A stretch of 63,741 bases of DNA from Oscillospiraceae bacterium (GTDB lineage: Bacteria; Bacillota; Clostridia; Oscillospirales; SIG627): positions 1 to 63,741 of the forward strand of contig SVQQ01000009.1 of assembly GCA_015065265.1 (NCBI GenBank), written 5' to 3'. How positions within the stretch are numbered: the first letter of the stretch is position 1; each line of letters starts with the position of its first letter. Below, piece after piece: positions 50,682 through 60,442 of this stretch. The notes below the pieces were generated by a model, which did no database searches, was not told the DNA's origin, and was given only the letters and a program-made list of their open reading frames with translations. A program made the translations under genes and the position numbers.

Positions 50682-52466
50682 TCAATTTTTTATAATTGCT
50701 TTTTCAAGTTCTTTTTTATCGGGGGTCACGTATGCTGTCCAATAGGTCGAATAGGTGACAAAGCCCGGTTTTGATGAGGGTGGCTTTTTCACGTGTTTAA
50801 TTAAAGTGTAGTCAACCGCGATATTTTCCCCTTTAGAAGAGGAGTGCATTGCGGCAAGACTTGCGGCAAAGGTAAAGTCTTCGCTTGGGGGTTCTTCTCC
50901 CGCAGTTTTAAGGAGAACGTGACTTCCTGCAAAGTTTTTCACGTGGAACCACCAGTCGTTTTTCGATGAAAGTTTTGTAGTGATATAGTCGTTTTGAAGA
51001 TTATTTTTACCGATATAAACTTCAAGTCCTGATGGTGAAATTGCTTTCAAGGGCTTGATTTTTTTCTTTTTTTCGGCAGTTTTCAGTTTCTTTTTATCTC
51101 TTTTTCCGTATCCCCACATAGACAGTTCCTCCCTTAATTCATCAAGGTCGGCTTCGGTGGTAGCGCGAGAAAGACTGTCAAGGACTGCATCTATATACTT
51201 TAACTCTTCCTTTGCCTCGGCAATCTGTTTTGTGATTTCTATATGGGCGTTTTTCTTACGGTTATACTTTTTATAGTAGCGCTGGGCGTTCTGAGATGGG
51301 GAAAGTCTGTCGTCGAGTTCAACTACAACTTCGGGGTAGCCCTCTTGTGTGTAATCTGTTGCCACAAGGGTTTTATCTCCCCTTTTAATGCGATACATCT
51401 CCTGTGAAATCAGGTCTCCGCACTTGCGACAAAAGTCCATAGTTTCGCTTTCTAAAAGTTCCCCTTCCTGAAGTTCAACTTTTTTAAGGAGTCTCGACTG
51501 ACTCTTTAAAAGCAGGTGGAAAATATCTTGAGAACGCTGTTTAATTCTTTCGTTTTTGTCTCTTGTGGTAAAGAAGGTATCTATAACTTCGCTGACTGTA
51601 TCGGGGTGTGTGACAATGCCTTTGTTTTCATATTGTTTTATATCAATAAAGGTATATTCAAAGGGGGTGTCGGGGGTCTCTTGACGATAAATAAGAGTAG
51701 GGGTGATTTTTCCCTCTTTGAGAAGTGAAAAGACACGGGAAAAATTTTGCCACAAAAGTTCGTATTCTACATCTTTTACCAAGGAGGTGCAGTCGCGTGT
51801 GGTCTGATACACAATCTCACGTGAAACGAGGGGGGAAATACCAAGGAAGTTTGAGGTGATAACCTTCTCGCAAAGGGCGGTGGGGTCAGAATTCTCAAAA
51901 ACTTTTAAAAAGTGCTCTTTTTCAAGGCAGGTGGGGTCAAGTTTTTCTTGCTTTGGCGGAAGTTCGTATTTTATCCCAGGAATAAGTGGGCGTTTGGTAG
52001 ATAGGGACAGGTCGTTTGTGCGGATAGCGCCCAGTATTTTTCTGTCCTTATCAAGAAGTATTATGTTGCTGTGTTTGCCCATAATTTCGTGTACAAGATA
52101 CTTTTTCGTAAGGTCGCCAAGTTCGTTACGAAAGTCGAATTCCAACTCGCACACTCTTTCAAAGCCGAGTTGTCTGATACAGGAAATTTTTCCCGACAAG
52201 AGATGCTTTCTTAAAAGCATACAAAAAGTGGGCGGTGTTACGGGATTTTCCTTCGTGGTATCTGTAATATGAATTCTTGGGTTATTGGAACTTGCTGAAA
52301 TTACAAGTCGCACGTTTTCTCTGCCGACGTGGAGAAGAAGGTGTATTTCGTCCTTCTCGGGCATAAGTATTTTATCTATTCTCGATGAGCCAAATCCGTT
52401 ATCCTCCCCTAGTTTCAAGTTCAGTTCACGGGTGATGGCCCAGAGTAAACCGGCGTCAAATGCCAT
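50682..52466 (-). CDS. rqcH: Rqc2 homologue RqcH (NFACT family)
   Basis: A 594-residue protein with NFACT-N (starts AFDAGLLWAITRELNLKL), HhH, a central coiled coil (about 300-440) and NFACT-R (DUF814, with NDWWFHVKNFAGSHVLLK). RqcH binds obstructed 50S subunits and recruits tRNA-Ala to add C-terminal alanine tails that mark stalled peptides for ClpXP-type degradation. Older annotations call it fibronectin-binding protein. Other quality-control genes (clpE) lie in the same run. Confidence 0.94.
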   Translation of the reverse strand: MAFDAGLLWAITRELNLKLGEDNGFGSSRIDKILMPEKDEIHLLLHVGRENVRLVISASSNNPRIHITDTTKENPVTPPTFCMLLRKHLLSGKISCIRQLGFERVCELEFDFRNELGDLTKKYLVHEIMGKHSNIILLDKDRKILGAIRTNDLSLSTKRPLIPGIKYELPPKQEKLDPTCLEKEHFLKVFENSDPTALCEKVITSNFLGISPLVSREIVYQTTRDCTSLVKDVEYELLWQNFSRVFSLLKEGKITPTLIYRQETPDTPFEYTFIDIKQYENKGIVTHPDTVSEVIDTFFTTRDKNERIKQRSQDIFHLLLKSQSRLLKKVELQEGELLESETMDFCRKCGDLISQEMYRIKRGDKTLVATDYTQEGYPEVVVELDDRLSPSQNAQRYYKKYNRKKNAHIEITKQIAEAKEELKYIDAVLDSLSRATTEADLDELREELSMWGYGKRDKKKLKTAEKKKKIKPLKAISPSGLEVYIGKNNLQNDYITTKLSSKNDWWFHVKNFAGSHVLLKTAGEEPPSEDFTFAASLAAMHSSSKGENIAVDYTLIKHVKKPPSSKPGFVTYSTYWTAYVTPDKKELEKAIIKN

Positions 52467-52481
52467 TGTTTTCTTTCCTTT

Positions 52482-53249
52482 TTACTTTGTAATAATTGTT
52501 CCGGGGTTCTCTCCGTAATAGCGGACAGGTTTAATATGGAATTCCTTTTCTAAAATGTCTGCGAAGGCATCGGGGGCAATAATTTCGGTTGCCCAGTGTC
52601 CTGCATCTACCATAGTGATACCGTAGGGCATTTCCTCGGTTACAACGCTATATGATATATCGCCTGTTACCATTGCATCGGCACCTAAAAGGTGGGCGGT
52701 ATGGATAAAATCTTTTCCGCCACCGCCGAGAATTGCAACTTTCTTGACCGTTGTTTTTCCTTTATAAAGGATGACGTTAGTGTCAAGCAAATTCGATATT
52801 TTACTTGCAAATTCCTCGGGGGTACATTCTGTAAAGTCGCCTATTCTTCCCATAGGAATTTCACCTTCAAGTCCAAATTCTTTGGGATTAACAAGTCCTA
52901 TTTTCTTTGCAAGTAGGTCGTTCATTCCACCTTTTGCGCTGTCAAAGCGTGTGTGGTATGAAAGAACGGATATATCGTTTTTTATAAGTTTTTCAATCTT
53001 TTTTGAAAGGGCGGTGTTATCAAGTTTTTTGATTGGTGAAAAAATCATTGGGTGGTGGCTTATGATAAGGTTTGAGCCTGTTTCTATTGCAACGTCCACC
53101 GCTTCGTCAGTAACGTCAAGGGTGCAAAGTACGCCCTTTACTTCCCTCTCCCCGTCTATGACAAGCATTTCTCCGTCGTTGTCCCAGCTCTCGCTGAGTG
53201 TGGTGGGGAAAAGAGTATCAAACTTATCTCTTATTTCACATATTTTCAT
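52482..53249 (-). CDS. Nif3-like dinuclear metal centre protein
   Basis: A 255-residue protein of the Nif3/DUF34 family. Metal ligands are seen in LIISHHPMIF (two His), the YHTRFDSAKGGMND region, and VDAGHWATE. It is the short form without the PII-like insertion found in the 370-residue Bacillus YqfO. The biochemical role is unsettled; a GTP cyclohydrolase I type 2 label in databases is weak. It overlaps trmK by 14 nt, the conserved Firmicutes pairing. Confidence 0.92.
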   Translation of the reverse strand: MKICEIRDKFDTLFPTTLSESWDNDGEMLVIDGEREVKGVLCTLDVTDEAVDVAIETGSNLIISHHPMIFSPIKKLDNTALSKKIEKLIKNDISVLSYHTRFDSAKGGMNDLLAKKIGLVNPKEFGLEGEIPMGRIGDFTECTPEEFASKISNLLDTNVILYKGKTTVKKVAILGGGGKDFIHTAHLLGADAMVTGDISYSVVTEEMPYGITMVDAGHWATEIIAPDAFADILEKEFHIKPVRYYGENPGTIITK

Positions 53250-53952
53250 CTGTTTTGCTCCTTAATTTTTTTATCACCTTTTGCAGTTCTTTTCTTAAAA
53301 GTCTCTCTTCCTCTGTGTTTTGTCCTGCTTCTCGCTTTCCGTAGATGCGGTTGTCGATATCGTGGGTTACAAGAGAGAGATACTCTATTAAAAGTTTTTC
53401 GTTTCCGTCTTTTTTAGCATCCAAAACACTTGGACACAGGCTTTCAAATTCGGTGATTTCCCTTATCTTCCCGTCGTAGAAGACTGAGAGGACCAGATAT
53501 ATTTTACCTGCATCTTTTACAAGTATTTCCCTATCAACGAAAAAGCCTTCCTGACACAAAAAGCGTTTCAAGACGTTTTGTTTTGTCATTGGTTGAAGGA
53601 CCATATGTACGTCGGGACTTTTCAAAAAAGGTGCTTTACTAATTATACTTGATATAAGTTCTCCGCCCATACCTGCGATAACAAATTCGTCGGCAAGGGT
53701 GTCAAAATATTCTGCTCCGTCGGTGAGGACTGTAGTAATCTTTTCTTCAAGTCCTGCTTTTAAAATATTTTCTTTTGCTCTTTCAAGAGGGCCTTTTCCA
53801 ATATCAGAAGCATAGGCTTTGGGAGAGACGCCCTCTGCAACAAGGCGTATTGGCAAATGGGCATGGTCGGTGCCTATATCGACAACTATATGCCCTTTGC
53901 GAATAAGTGAGAAGGCGGCAAGAAGCCGCCTTGTGAGTTGGTTTTTTTTCAT
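53236..53952 (-). CDS. trmK: tRNA (adenine-22-N1)-methyltransferase
   Basis: A 238-residue SAM methyltransferase. HIVVDIGTDHAHLPIRLV is the SAM-binding motif I, AYASDIGKGPLERAKENI follows, and EFVIAGMGGELI is motif IV-like. TrmK makes m1A at position 22 of tRNA in Gram-positive bacteria. It overlaps nif3 by 14 nt and shares one base with the upstream DUF1858 gene. Confidence 0.92.
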   Translation of the reverse strand: MKKNQLTRRLLAAFSLIRKGHIVVDIGTDHAHLPIRLVAEGVSPKAYASDIGKGPLERAKENILKAGLEEKITTVLTDGAEYFDTLADEFVIAGMGGELISSIISKAPFLKSPDVHMVLQPMTKQNVLKRFLCQEGFFVDREILVKDAGKIYLVLSVFYDGKIREITEFESLCPSVLDAKKDGNEKLLIEYLSLVTHDIDNRIYGKREAGQNTEEERLLRKELQKVIKKLRSKTDENM

Positions 53953-54155
53953 TATTTGGAGGCGAGGTATTCGTTAATCTTTTCAACGAGTTCGTCTGCG
54001 TCTGTTCCGTGAACTGCACAAGCGTCCTCAATGGATTCTCCTCTTGCGGAAGGGCAACCGAGGCAGTGCATACCTATTTCAAGGAAGAATATCCCTGTTT
54101 CTCTGTCAAAATCAAGAATGTCTCCGATTATTGTTTGTTTTGTTACTTTTTCCAT
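53952..54155 (-). CDS. DUF1858 domain protein
   Basis: A 67-residue protein that is all DUF1858: IGDILDFDRETGIFFLEIGM followed by HCLGCPSARGES, with the conserved CxxC (LGC-P) pair seen in small hybrid-cluster-associated or ScdA-like N-terminal domains. It may bind a metal or serve as a redox adaptor; function unknown. It is sandwiched between the P-type-ATPase-like gene and trmK in one transcript. Confidence 0.85.
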   Translation of the reverse strand: MEKVTKQTIIGDILDFDRETGIFFLEIGMHCLGCPSARGESIEDACAVHGTDADELVEKINEYLASK

Positions 54156-54172
54156 AGTAGTTCTCCTTTATT

Positions 54173-56776
54173 TTAATTTTTTTCGAATACATATTTTTTA
54201 ATAAGTTTTATTCCTGTGCACACAAGGGCAGGAATAAGTGAAGTTATTATTGCAAGTAAAACCGTTTGCACGTCGGGAATTGTTATTCCGATAATGGCGG
54301 ACAGGGGTTTTACTAATACAAACAAAGTTATTATTAGAATTTCAAAAAGGGTGGTAAGGATAAGTTCCTTATTCCTGAATATGCTTTTGTCAAAGCCTGA
54401 GTCACTTGACAGTGCCCATGCCATAAAGACGGAACTTGTGACAAGGGCGATAAAGGCTGCTCCAGAAATAGAAGAGCGAAGAGCAGACGACAGTTCCAAA
54501 GTTTTTGCAATCATCAGAATTACGGCGCCGCCTGTAAGGGCGCTTATTGCAGGAATAAGTAATATGTTGTGAACGTTTATGTTCGTACTTTGTGAGCCGA
54601 AGTTGTCTTTAAGTTCGTTCCCTCTGACGTTTTCTGCGGCAAGGGATAAAGCCATTGGAAGCGCTACAAGTACTGCATAGGTCATAACAGATGCAGGAGT
54701 AAATATGAAAAATCCAAGCATCGTCATTGAAATAAGCGTAGTAAAGAGCAAGGTGAACTGGAAGTTCATAAAGTATTCAAGCATATGTCGTGTATTTCGG
54801 TAGATGGCTCTTGCCGATTTAATACATTCGGGGATAAGTTCAAATCCACCTTTTATAACAACGTCTGTATTCTGTAATACTGCCTGACTGTCTATATCCT
54901 CGGGGCAGAAAGAAACGTCGGATTCAAGAAGTAAACTGAATTCGTCAACGCTTGACACCGTTGTGGCGATTATGTCGCCCTCTTCCTTTCTGAATCTGGC
55001 AATACGTGCCCTTTGAAGAGGAGTGAGAGAGGCGTAGACTTTATAGTCTTTGATTTCTGTTCTGAAAAGTCCTGAGTCTTCAAAGTCAATGTTCTTTGAC
55101 TCGATGTGTTTTTCGTTCTCTTTTAGGATTGAAAGGCTTTTCGCGATACCCACAGACGTGGAATATCCCTCTCTTGTCATAAGGACGATATCTATTCCCG
55201 ATTTATCGCAAGTGTTTACCGCTTTTGCGGAGTCTGCTCTGATAGAGGTGTGAAGTCCTATATAGCCCTTAAAGGAAAAGCCTCGTTTATTCTCTATTTG
55301 TCCCAGTCCTTCACGGTATTCAATCTTCTTAATTGCCACTGCAACAACGCCCTCGTTATCGGAGGCGATAGTTTTTGACAGGTCTCTTATTGACCTGCGG
55401 GAGCGCTCGTCGAGTATCTGCGTTTCCCCACGAACTTCCACGTATGAAGAACTGCGAAGTACAACAGAGGGTGTTCCTAGTGCAACAATGAAAAATTCGT
55501 GGTCGCGGAACACTATAACTCGACTCATAGGGTCTTCTCTGGTATAGGGCTTTTTTTCAAGGACAAGGTATTTCTGCCATACGTCAGACTGACGTATTCC
55601 TATTTCTTCCCCTGTTTTAATAAGTGAGTGTTCAATTCCCACTCCGTTATATGAAAGGCTGTTTTCGTCGCTGACTGAGGCGGCAAGAGCAAGTTCGAAA
55701 AGTTCTCTGACGTCGGGGTCGGTAGCGAGACGAAACTTCTTTTTCTCGTCGTTTACGTATATTGTGTTGGGTCTGGGGTTTGCGTTTCTGAAATATCTGC
55801 TATTGTCTATCATTATGCAACTTATGTCGCACATTCTGTCAAGGGCAGACATATCACGAACAGTGCACCCTTTTTTATAAAGTCTCTTTGAGCCTATTGA
55901 CATAGTAAGGTCAAAGAGGGTGAGCACAAGTTCAGGCATTGATGCTACTGCAAGTGTTACTGTAAGATACAGTAGGTTAAACTCGTTGTAGCCTTTTATT
56001 ACGCCGACAATAAAGGCAAAGAAACTTACGAGTATCCATATAAGAGATACCTGTTTTGCCATAAAAGAGGCAATTTCAAAAATTCTTGTGCGGTGGGCGT
56101 GTTTTGAACGTGTGGTGAGTTTATTCTTTTTATCAAAGACGTCCTTTCCTACGTTACAGACAAGGACTTTTGCGCGACCTGTGGTAACGACGCTTCCTGC
56201 AAAGAGGATGCACTCGTAATAGGGTACTCCGTTTCCGTTGATTACGTCTTCCTGAGTCAGTTTCAACACGGGTCTTGCATTACCCGTAAGTTGAATTTCC
56301 GACACTCTTAAAGTTTTTTGCCATATGATTATTCCGTCGCAGGGAATTACGTCGCCAAAGCCCACAAGAAGAATATCTCCCGGAACAATTTCGCTAAAAT
56401 CTATTTCCCTTTCCACTCCGTCTCTGATTACCTTAGCTTTTGACGGGGCGGTATTTACGGTTTTATATACCTTTGCGGAATAGGCATATGAAAAATACTT
56501 GAATATTACGTATATACCGATAAAGAAGATAAGGCTGAGCCAAGCGCCCGTATCTTTTTCAAAGGTAAGAGATATAATCGACAGAAAAACGAAAATGAGA
56601 GGCATAACGTCTGAAAAGGCATTTTTCAGAGTTGAGAAGAATTTATTTTTACTTTTCGTATTAGAAGATGAAAATTCAACTCTGTTTTTTTCTACCTGCT
56701 CACTTGTGAGGCCTTCATCGAAATCGCAACGCAAAAGGTCTTTGAGTTTATTTGCGTTAATTTCAAGCAAGTTCAT
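54173..56776 (-). CDS. P-type ATPase-like membrane protein with all catalytic motifs lost (pseudo-pump)
   Basis: An intact 867-residue frame with the P2-type ATPase layout: N-terminal cation-ATPase domain, M1-M2 (about 55-100), actuator domain (IVPGDILLVGFGDVIPCDGI), M3-M4 (about 245-295), cytoplasmic P/N domains (305-655) and M5-M10 (about 670-860). The chemistry is gone. TGES reads TGNA (164-167), PEGL in M4 reads PELV (281-284), the phosphorylated DKTGT reads DNSRY (324-328), the KGA nucleotide motif is ALGTP, MVTGD is LMTRE (532-536), and TGDGVNDAPAL has become ATTVSSVDEFSLL (604-616). It cannot follow the normal P-type cycle. It begins 1 nt after clpE, suggesting a linked, non-pumping role such as sensing or scaffolding. 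Confidence 0.85.
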   Translation of the reverse strand: MNLLEINANKLKDLLRCDFDEGLTSEQVEKNRVEFSSSNTKSKNKFFSTLKNAFSDVMPLIFVFLSIISLTFEKDTGAWLSLIFFIGIYVIFKYFSYAYSAKVYKTVNTAPSKAKVIRDGVEREIDFSEIVPGDILLVGFGDVIPCDGIIIWQKTLRVSEIQLTGNARPVLKLTQEDVINGNGVPYYECILFAGSVVTTGRAKVLVCNVGKDVFDKKNKLTTRSKHAHRTRIFEIASFMAKQVSLIWILVSFFAFIVGVIKGYNEFNLLYLTVTLAVASMPELVLTLFDLTMSIGSKRLYKKGCTVRDMSALDRMCDISCIMIDNSRYFRNANPRPNTIYVNDEKKKFRLATDPDVRELFELALAASVSDENSLSYNGVGIEHSLIKTGEEIGIRQSDVWQKYLVLEKKPYTREDPMSRVIVFRDHEFFIVALGTPSVVLRSSSYVEVRGETQILDERSRRSIRDLSKTIASDNEGVVAVAIKKIEYREGLGQIENKRGFSFKGYIGLHTSIRADSAKAVNTCDKSGIDIVLMTREGYSTSVGIAKSLSILKENEKHIESKNIDFEDSGLFRTEIKDYKVYASLTPLQRARIARFRKEEGDIIATTVSSVDEFSLLLESDVSFCPEDIDSQAVLQNTDVVIKGGFELIPECIKSARAIYRNTRHMLEYFMNFQFTLLFTTLISMTMLGFFIFTPASVMTYAVLVALPMALSLAAENVRGNELKDNFGSQSTNINVHNILLIPAISALTGGAVILMIAKTLELSSALRSSISGAAFIALVTSSVFMAWALSSDSGFDKSIFRNKELILTTLFEILIITLFVLVKPLSAIIGITIPDVQTVLLAIITSLIPALVCTGIKLIKKYVFEKN

Positions 56777-56777
56777 T

Positions 56778-59084
56778 TTATTTACATTCTACCTCAAGAC
56801 TATTATTTTTAACACTCAAAGAAACATAAGAGATGCCTTCTTCGTATCTGACTATCATTTCTTCGGCAATTTTGTCTTCAACATTTGTCTGAATATAACG
56901 TCTTACGTTTCTCGCTCCGTACTTATCGCTGAAGGATTCATTGGCAATAAGTTTTACAACCTTGGGGGTATAAGAAAATTCTATCGCTTTACGTTCTAAA
57001 ACTTTCTTCAAATCACCAAGTTGAATTTCACAAATCTTTTCAATTTCCTCCATTTTAAGTCGGTTAAAGGTTATAACTTCGTCAACACGGTTTAAAAACT
57101 CGGGGCGAAGAAATTCTGACAGTGCTTTTTCGGTCCTTTCGGTGTCCCTTGTTTCAGCGGACGTATTAAATCCAGAAACATTACCTGCCACTGCAGAACC
57201 TGCATTGGTAGTCATTATGAGGATTGCGTTTTCAAAGTTCACCTGTTTTCCGTGGGCATCGGTTATCATTCCGTCGTCGAGAATCTGTAAAAGTATATTC
57301 ATTACGTCGGGGTGTGCCTTTTCAATTTCGTCGAAAAGTACCACGGAGTAGGGTTTACGTCTGATTTTTTCTGTAAGTTGTCCTGCCTCGTCATAGCCTA
57401 CGTATCCGGGAGGGGCACCTATAATTCTTGCAACCGAGTGCTTTTCCATAAACTCTGACATATCAAGTCTTATAAGGGCTTCGGGAGAGTCGAAAAGTTC
57501 TCTTGCAAGGGTCTTTACAAGTTCGGTTTTTCCAACTCCAGTAGGTCCTGCAAAAATGAAGGATACAGGACGGCGTTTGTAGGCAATTCCTACTCTTGAA
57601 CGTTTAATTGCACGGCAAAGTGAATCTATTGCTTTTTCCTGTCCAATTATTCTTGATGACAGGCTCTTTGAAAGTTTTTCAAGTTTTTTGAAGTCGTTTT
57701 CTGCAATATCACTTGCAGGGACGCCTGTCCAAACTTCAATGACTTTTGCAAGGTCCTGTTCACGAAGTTTGATTTCACTTCTCTTTAAGGTAAGTTCGTC
57801 AAGTTCGTTTTGTGCCTTTATTTCAGATACCTTAACGTCGGCTATATGGGAATAGACGTCGTCGGTAGGGTCGGTTAGGTTTTCCAGTGCTTCTCTTTGC
57901 TCTTTAAGTTTCTTTATATCAACCTGAAGTTCGTTTATTCTGTTGATGACAGGGCTTTCAAGGGCGACTCTTGCACAGGCTTCGTCAAGAAGGTCGATTG
58001 CCTTGTCGGGCAAAAATCTGTCGGTTATATAACGCTCTGAAAGAACGACTGTCTTCTCTACCACCTCTTCGGGAACTACAATTCCGTGGAAACTCTCGTA
58101 ATATTTCTTAATTCCCATAATTACGTCCACGGTATCTTTAACCGAAGGTTCGTTTACCATAACGGGTTGGAATCTTCTCTCAAGGGCGGCGTCCTTTTCG
58201 ATATACTTTCTGTATTCGGCAAGAGTGGTGGCGCCGATAAGTTGAATCTCCCCTCTTGAAAGGGCAGGTTTCAAAATATTTGCGGCGTTCATTCCGCCTT
58301 CTGCATCTCCTGTTCCCACAATTGTGTGAACTTCATCTATTACGAGAATTATATTGCCAAGATTTTTTACTTCTTCGATAAGTCCTCTTATGCGGTTCTC
58401 GAACTGTCCTCTAAACTGAGTTCCTGCAACAAGTGAGGTCATATCAACGATGAATACTTCCTTGTCACGAAGTTTAAATGGGACCTTCCCTGCCACAATT
58501 CTTTGGGCAAGGGCTTCTGCAAGGGCAGTTTTACCAACACCGGGTTCACCGATTAAACAGGGGTTGTTCTTCTGTCGACGGCAGAGAATCTGTATCATTC
58601 TTTCAAGTTCTTTGTCACGTCCGATTATATTGTCAAGTTTTCCGTCTTTGGCACGAGAAGTAAGGTCGATACAGAACTGAGAGAGGAATTTTCTTTCCTT
58701 ATCGGTTTTCTTATTCTTCTTCGACTGTGATTTATCTGAATTTTGTGAGTCACGAGTTTTTTCAGGCAAATCTGCGCCATTCATAAAGAGTCTTCTCAAA
58801 TCAAAGGCGGGAGCGCCTGTATTGTCTGCTCCGTCCTCGCTTTGCACAAGACCTGTGGGGTCGGAAATATCCATTTCCTCCATAATATCTGCCATTTCGC
58901 CTGTTATTGTATCAATTTCTTCGTCACCGATACCCATTTTTTCAAAGACGTCGGTTACGGGTTTGATGTTGAGTTCTTTTGCACATTTAAGGCAAAGACC
59001 TTCCTGCTTTTGCTCGTTTCCTTCAATTTTCGTTATAAAGACTACTGCAGGGCGGACCTTGCATCTTGAACACATATGCCACAT
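56778..59084 (-). CDS. clpE: ClpE-type AAA+ protease ATPase with N-terminal zinc finger
   Basis: A 768-residue Hsp100 unfoldase. The N-terminus has a McsA/ClpE-like zinc finger (C5, C8, C31, C34) instead of the Clp-N repeat domain. First AAA+ module: Walker A GEPGVGKT (179-186), Walker B ILVIDE (246-251). A middle coiled coil (about 385-445) follows. The second module has GPTGVGKT (513-520). It would deliver damaged proteins to ClpP. The usual partners ctsR, mcsA and mcsB are not adjacent; instead it sits between pgsA and the P-type-ATPase-like gene. The start is uncertain by three codons (a second Met at position 4). Confidence 0.9.
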   Translation of the reverse strand: MWHMCSRCKVRPAVVFITKIEGNEQKQEGLCLKCAKELNIKPVTDVFEKMGIGDEEIDTITGEMADIMEEMDISDPTGLVQSEDGADNTGAPAFDLRRLFMNGADLPEKTRDSQNSDKSQSKKNKKTDKERKFLSQFCIDLTSRAKDGKLDNIIGRDKELERMIQILCRRQKNNPCLIGEPGVGKTALAEALAQRIVAGKVPFKLRDKEVFIVDMTSLVAGTQFRGQFENRIRGLIEEVKNLGNIILVIDEVHTIVGTGDAEGGMNAANILKPALSRGEIQLIGATTLAEYRKYIEKDAALERRFQPVMVNEPSVKDTVDVIMGIKKYYESFHGIVVPEEVVEKTVVLSERYITDRFLPDKAIDLLDEACARVALESPVINRINELQVDIKKLKEQREALENLTDPTDDVYSHIADVKVSEIKAQNELDELTLKRSEIKLREQDLAKVIEVWTGVPASDIAENDFKKLEKLSKSLSSRIIGQEKAIDSLCRAIKRSRVGIAYKRRPVSFIFAGPTGVGKTELVKTLARELFDSPEALIRLDMSEFMEKHSVARIIGAPPGYVGYDEAGQLTEKIRRKPYSVVLFDEIEKAHPDVMNILLQILDDGMITDAHGKQVNFENAILIMTTNAGSAVAGNVSGFNTSAETRDTERTEKALSEFLRPEFLNRVDEVITFNRLKMEEIEKICEIQLGDLKKVLERKAIEFSYTPKVVKLIANESFSDKYGARNVRRYIQTNVEDKIAEEMIVRYEEGISYVSLSVKNNSLEVECK

Positions 59085-59116
59085 ATATTAAACCTTTAAA
59101 GATAACCTTTCTGAAA

Positions 59117-59689
59117 TCAATTGTTTTCTTGCATTTGAGATACTTTTTTCTTTGTGATTATATTTTTCTTATAGTTTATGCTGTACATAACCAAAGCAAA
59201 CAGCATAAAGGCGATAAGAAGTACTTCCAAAATTAACTTGACAGTGTCAGGTATGTCGGGTGCCAATACGAATAGAGTTGCGATTATGTAAAAGGCTACG
59301 GTTCCTGCCTTACCGTACCAGTCGGACTGAACGTAAACCTTTCTTGACTTCAAGGCGGTAGTTGCCCCTACGAGAAGTAAAAATTCCTTTAGGCACAAAA
59401 CTGTTGCAAGCCAGGCGGGAATAAGTTTAGAGAGCATAAGGCAAACAAGTGCTGCAATCTGCATACATTTATCTGCAAATGGGTCAAGGATTTTCCCAAC
59501 GTTTGATATCCAGTTGTTTTTCCTTGCAAGTATTCCGTCAACAACGTCTGTTGCTCCTGCAAGAAGGAACACTAAAATTGCAGTTCCCTGAAGTTTTGCG
59601 AACATAAAAAGATATACGAAAACAGGGACAAGCATTATGCGGAAAACTGACAGGAAGTTTGGTATATTAGATTTTTTGAACACTGTCAT
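59117..59689 (-). CDS. pgsA: CDP-diacylglycerol-glycerol-3-phosphate 3-phosphatidyltransferase
   Basis: A 190-residue membrane enzyme that makes phosphatidylglycerophosphate, precursor of phosphatidylglycerol and hence of cardiolipin. The CDP-alcohol phosphotransferase motif D-x2-DG-x2-AR-x8-G-x3-D-x3-D is seen as DVVDGILARK then VGKILDPFADK. About five membrane helices. It abuts cvpA with no gap. Confidence 0.93.
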   Translation of the reverse strand: MTVFKKSNIPNFLSVFRIMLVPVFVYLFMFAKLQGTAILVFLLAGATDVVDGILARKNNWISNVGKILDPFADKCMQIAALVCLMLSKLIPAWLATVLCLKEFLLLVGATTALKSRKVYVQSDWYGKAGTVAFYIIATLFVLAPDIPDTVKLILEVLLIAFMLFALVMYSINYKKNIITKKKVSQMQENN

Positions 59690-60424
59690 TTATAGTACTC
59701 CTATCTTTTCTAAAATGTTTGAAATAAGTCCTGCGGGAGTTTCGTTTGCCAGATATTTATAGATAATGGTGCCTTCTTCAAGCGCTCCTACCGTAAGATA
59801 TTCACCGTTAATTTTGATATAAGGGGCGATGGCACTTACAAGGGCAATAAAGAGAAATACGAATATGACTCCAAGGACTAACCCAAGGATAAAACCTAAA
59901 AATCTGTTGGTGACGTTGAGAACGGGAAGTTTTACGATTTTACCGATTATAAAACCTATAAGTCTTACCAGAAGTGACGTAGATATGAAAATCAAAATAA
60001 ATGCTATGGCACAGGAAATTGTGTGGCCTATGGGTCTTGAAATAAATTCCACCATAGCGTCCCCTGCACTTGCACCTATCTCGTTATACTTTTCGATAAT
60101 TACCTCTGAATCAAAGCCTATTTTCTCGATAAATTCAAAAAACTCCGAGTGTTCTGCTTCAATAAGAGGACCAATGTCGGGGTTTGGATTTTTCTCAATT
60201 CCAAGCCAATCGGTTATTTTTTCAAGTGTCATATTTTCAAAGACGTTCTTGAATACTTTTCTGTAAAGAAAGGCTCCGAATTTACTTGAATACACTGATG
60301 CTACTGCAATTGCTATAATGTTTTTCAAGAAACTGACTGTCATTTTCACAATACCCAGTCTGTACCCCATAGTACAACAGGCTACCACTATAAGCACTAT
60401 AAAAGCATCAAGTAAAATATTCAT
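59690..60424 (-). CDS. CvpA family membrane protein
   Basis: A 244-residue protein with four hydrophobic segments; two are at the start (LLDAFIVLIVVACCTMGYRLG), and the later pair surrounds the block IVKLPVLNVTNRFLGFILGL, the CvpA family core. A longer loop (about 60-120) lies between them. CvpA was linked to colicin V export in E. coli; its general role is unknown. Directly followed by pgsA. Confidence 0.85.
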   Translation of the reverse strand: MNILLDAFIVLIVVACCTMGYRLGIVKMTVSFLKNIIAIAVASVYSSKFGAFLYRKVFKNVFENMTLEKITDWLGIEKNPNPDIGPLIEAEHSEFFEFIEKIGFDSEVIIEKYNEIGASAGDAMVEFISRPIGHTISCAIAFILIFISTSLLVRLIGFIIGKIVKLPVLNVTNRFLGFILGLVLGVIFVFLFIALVSAIAPYIKINGEYLTVGALEEGTIIYKYLANETPAGLISNILEKIGVL

Positions 60425-60442
60425 AAAAACCTCCTGAAAATA

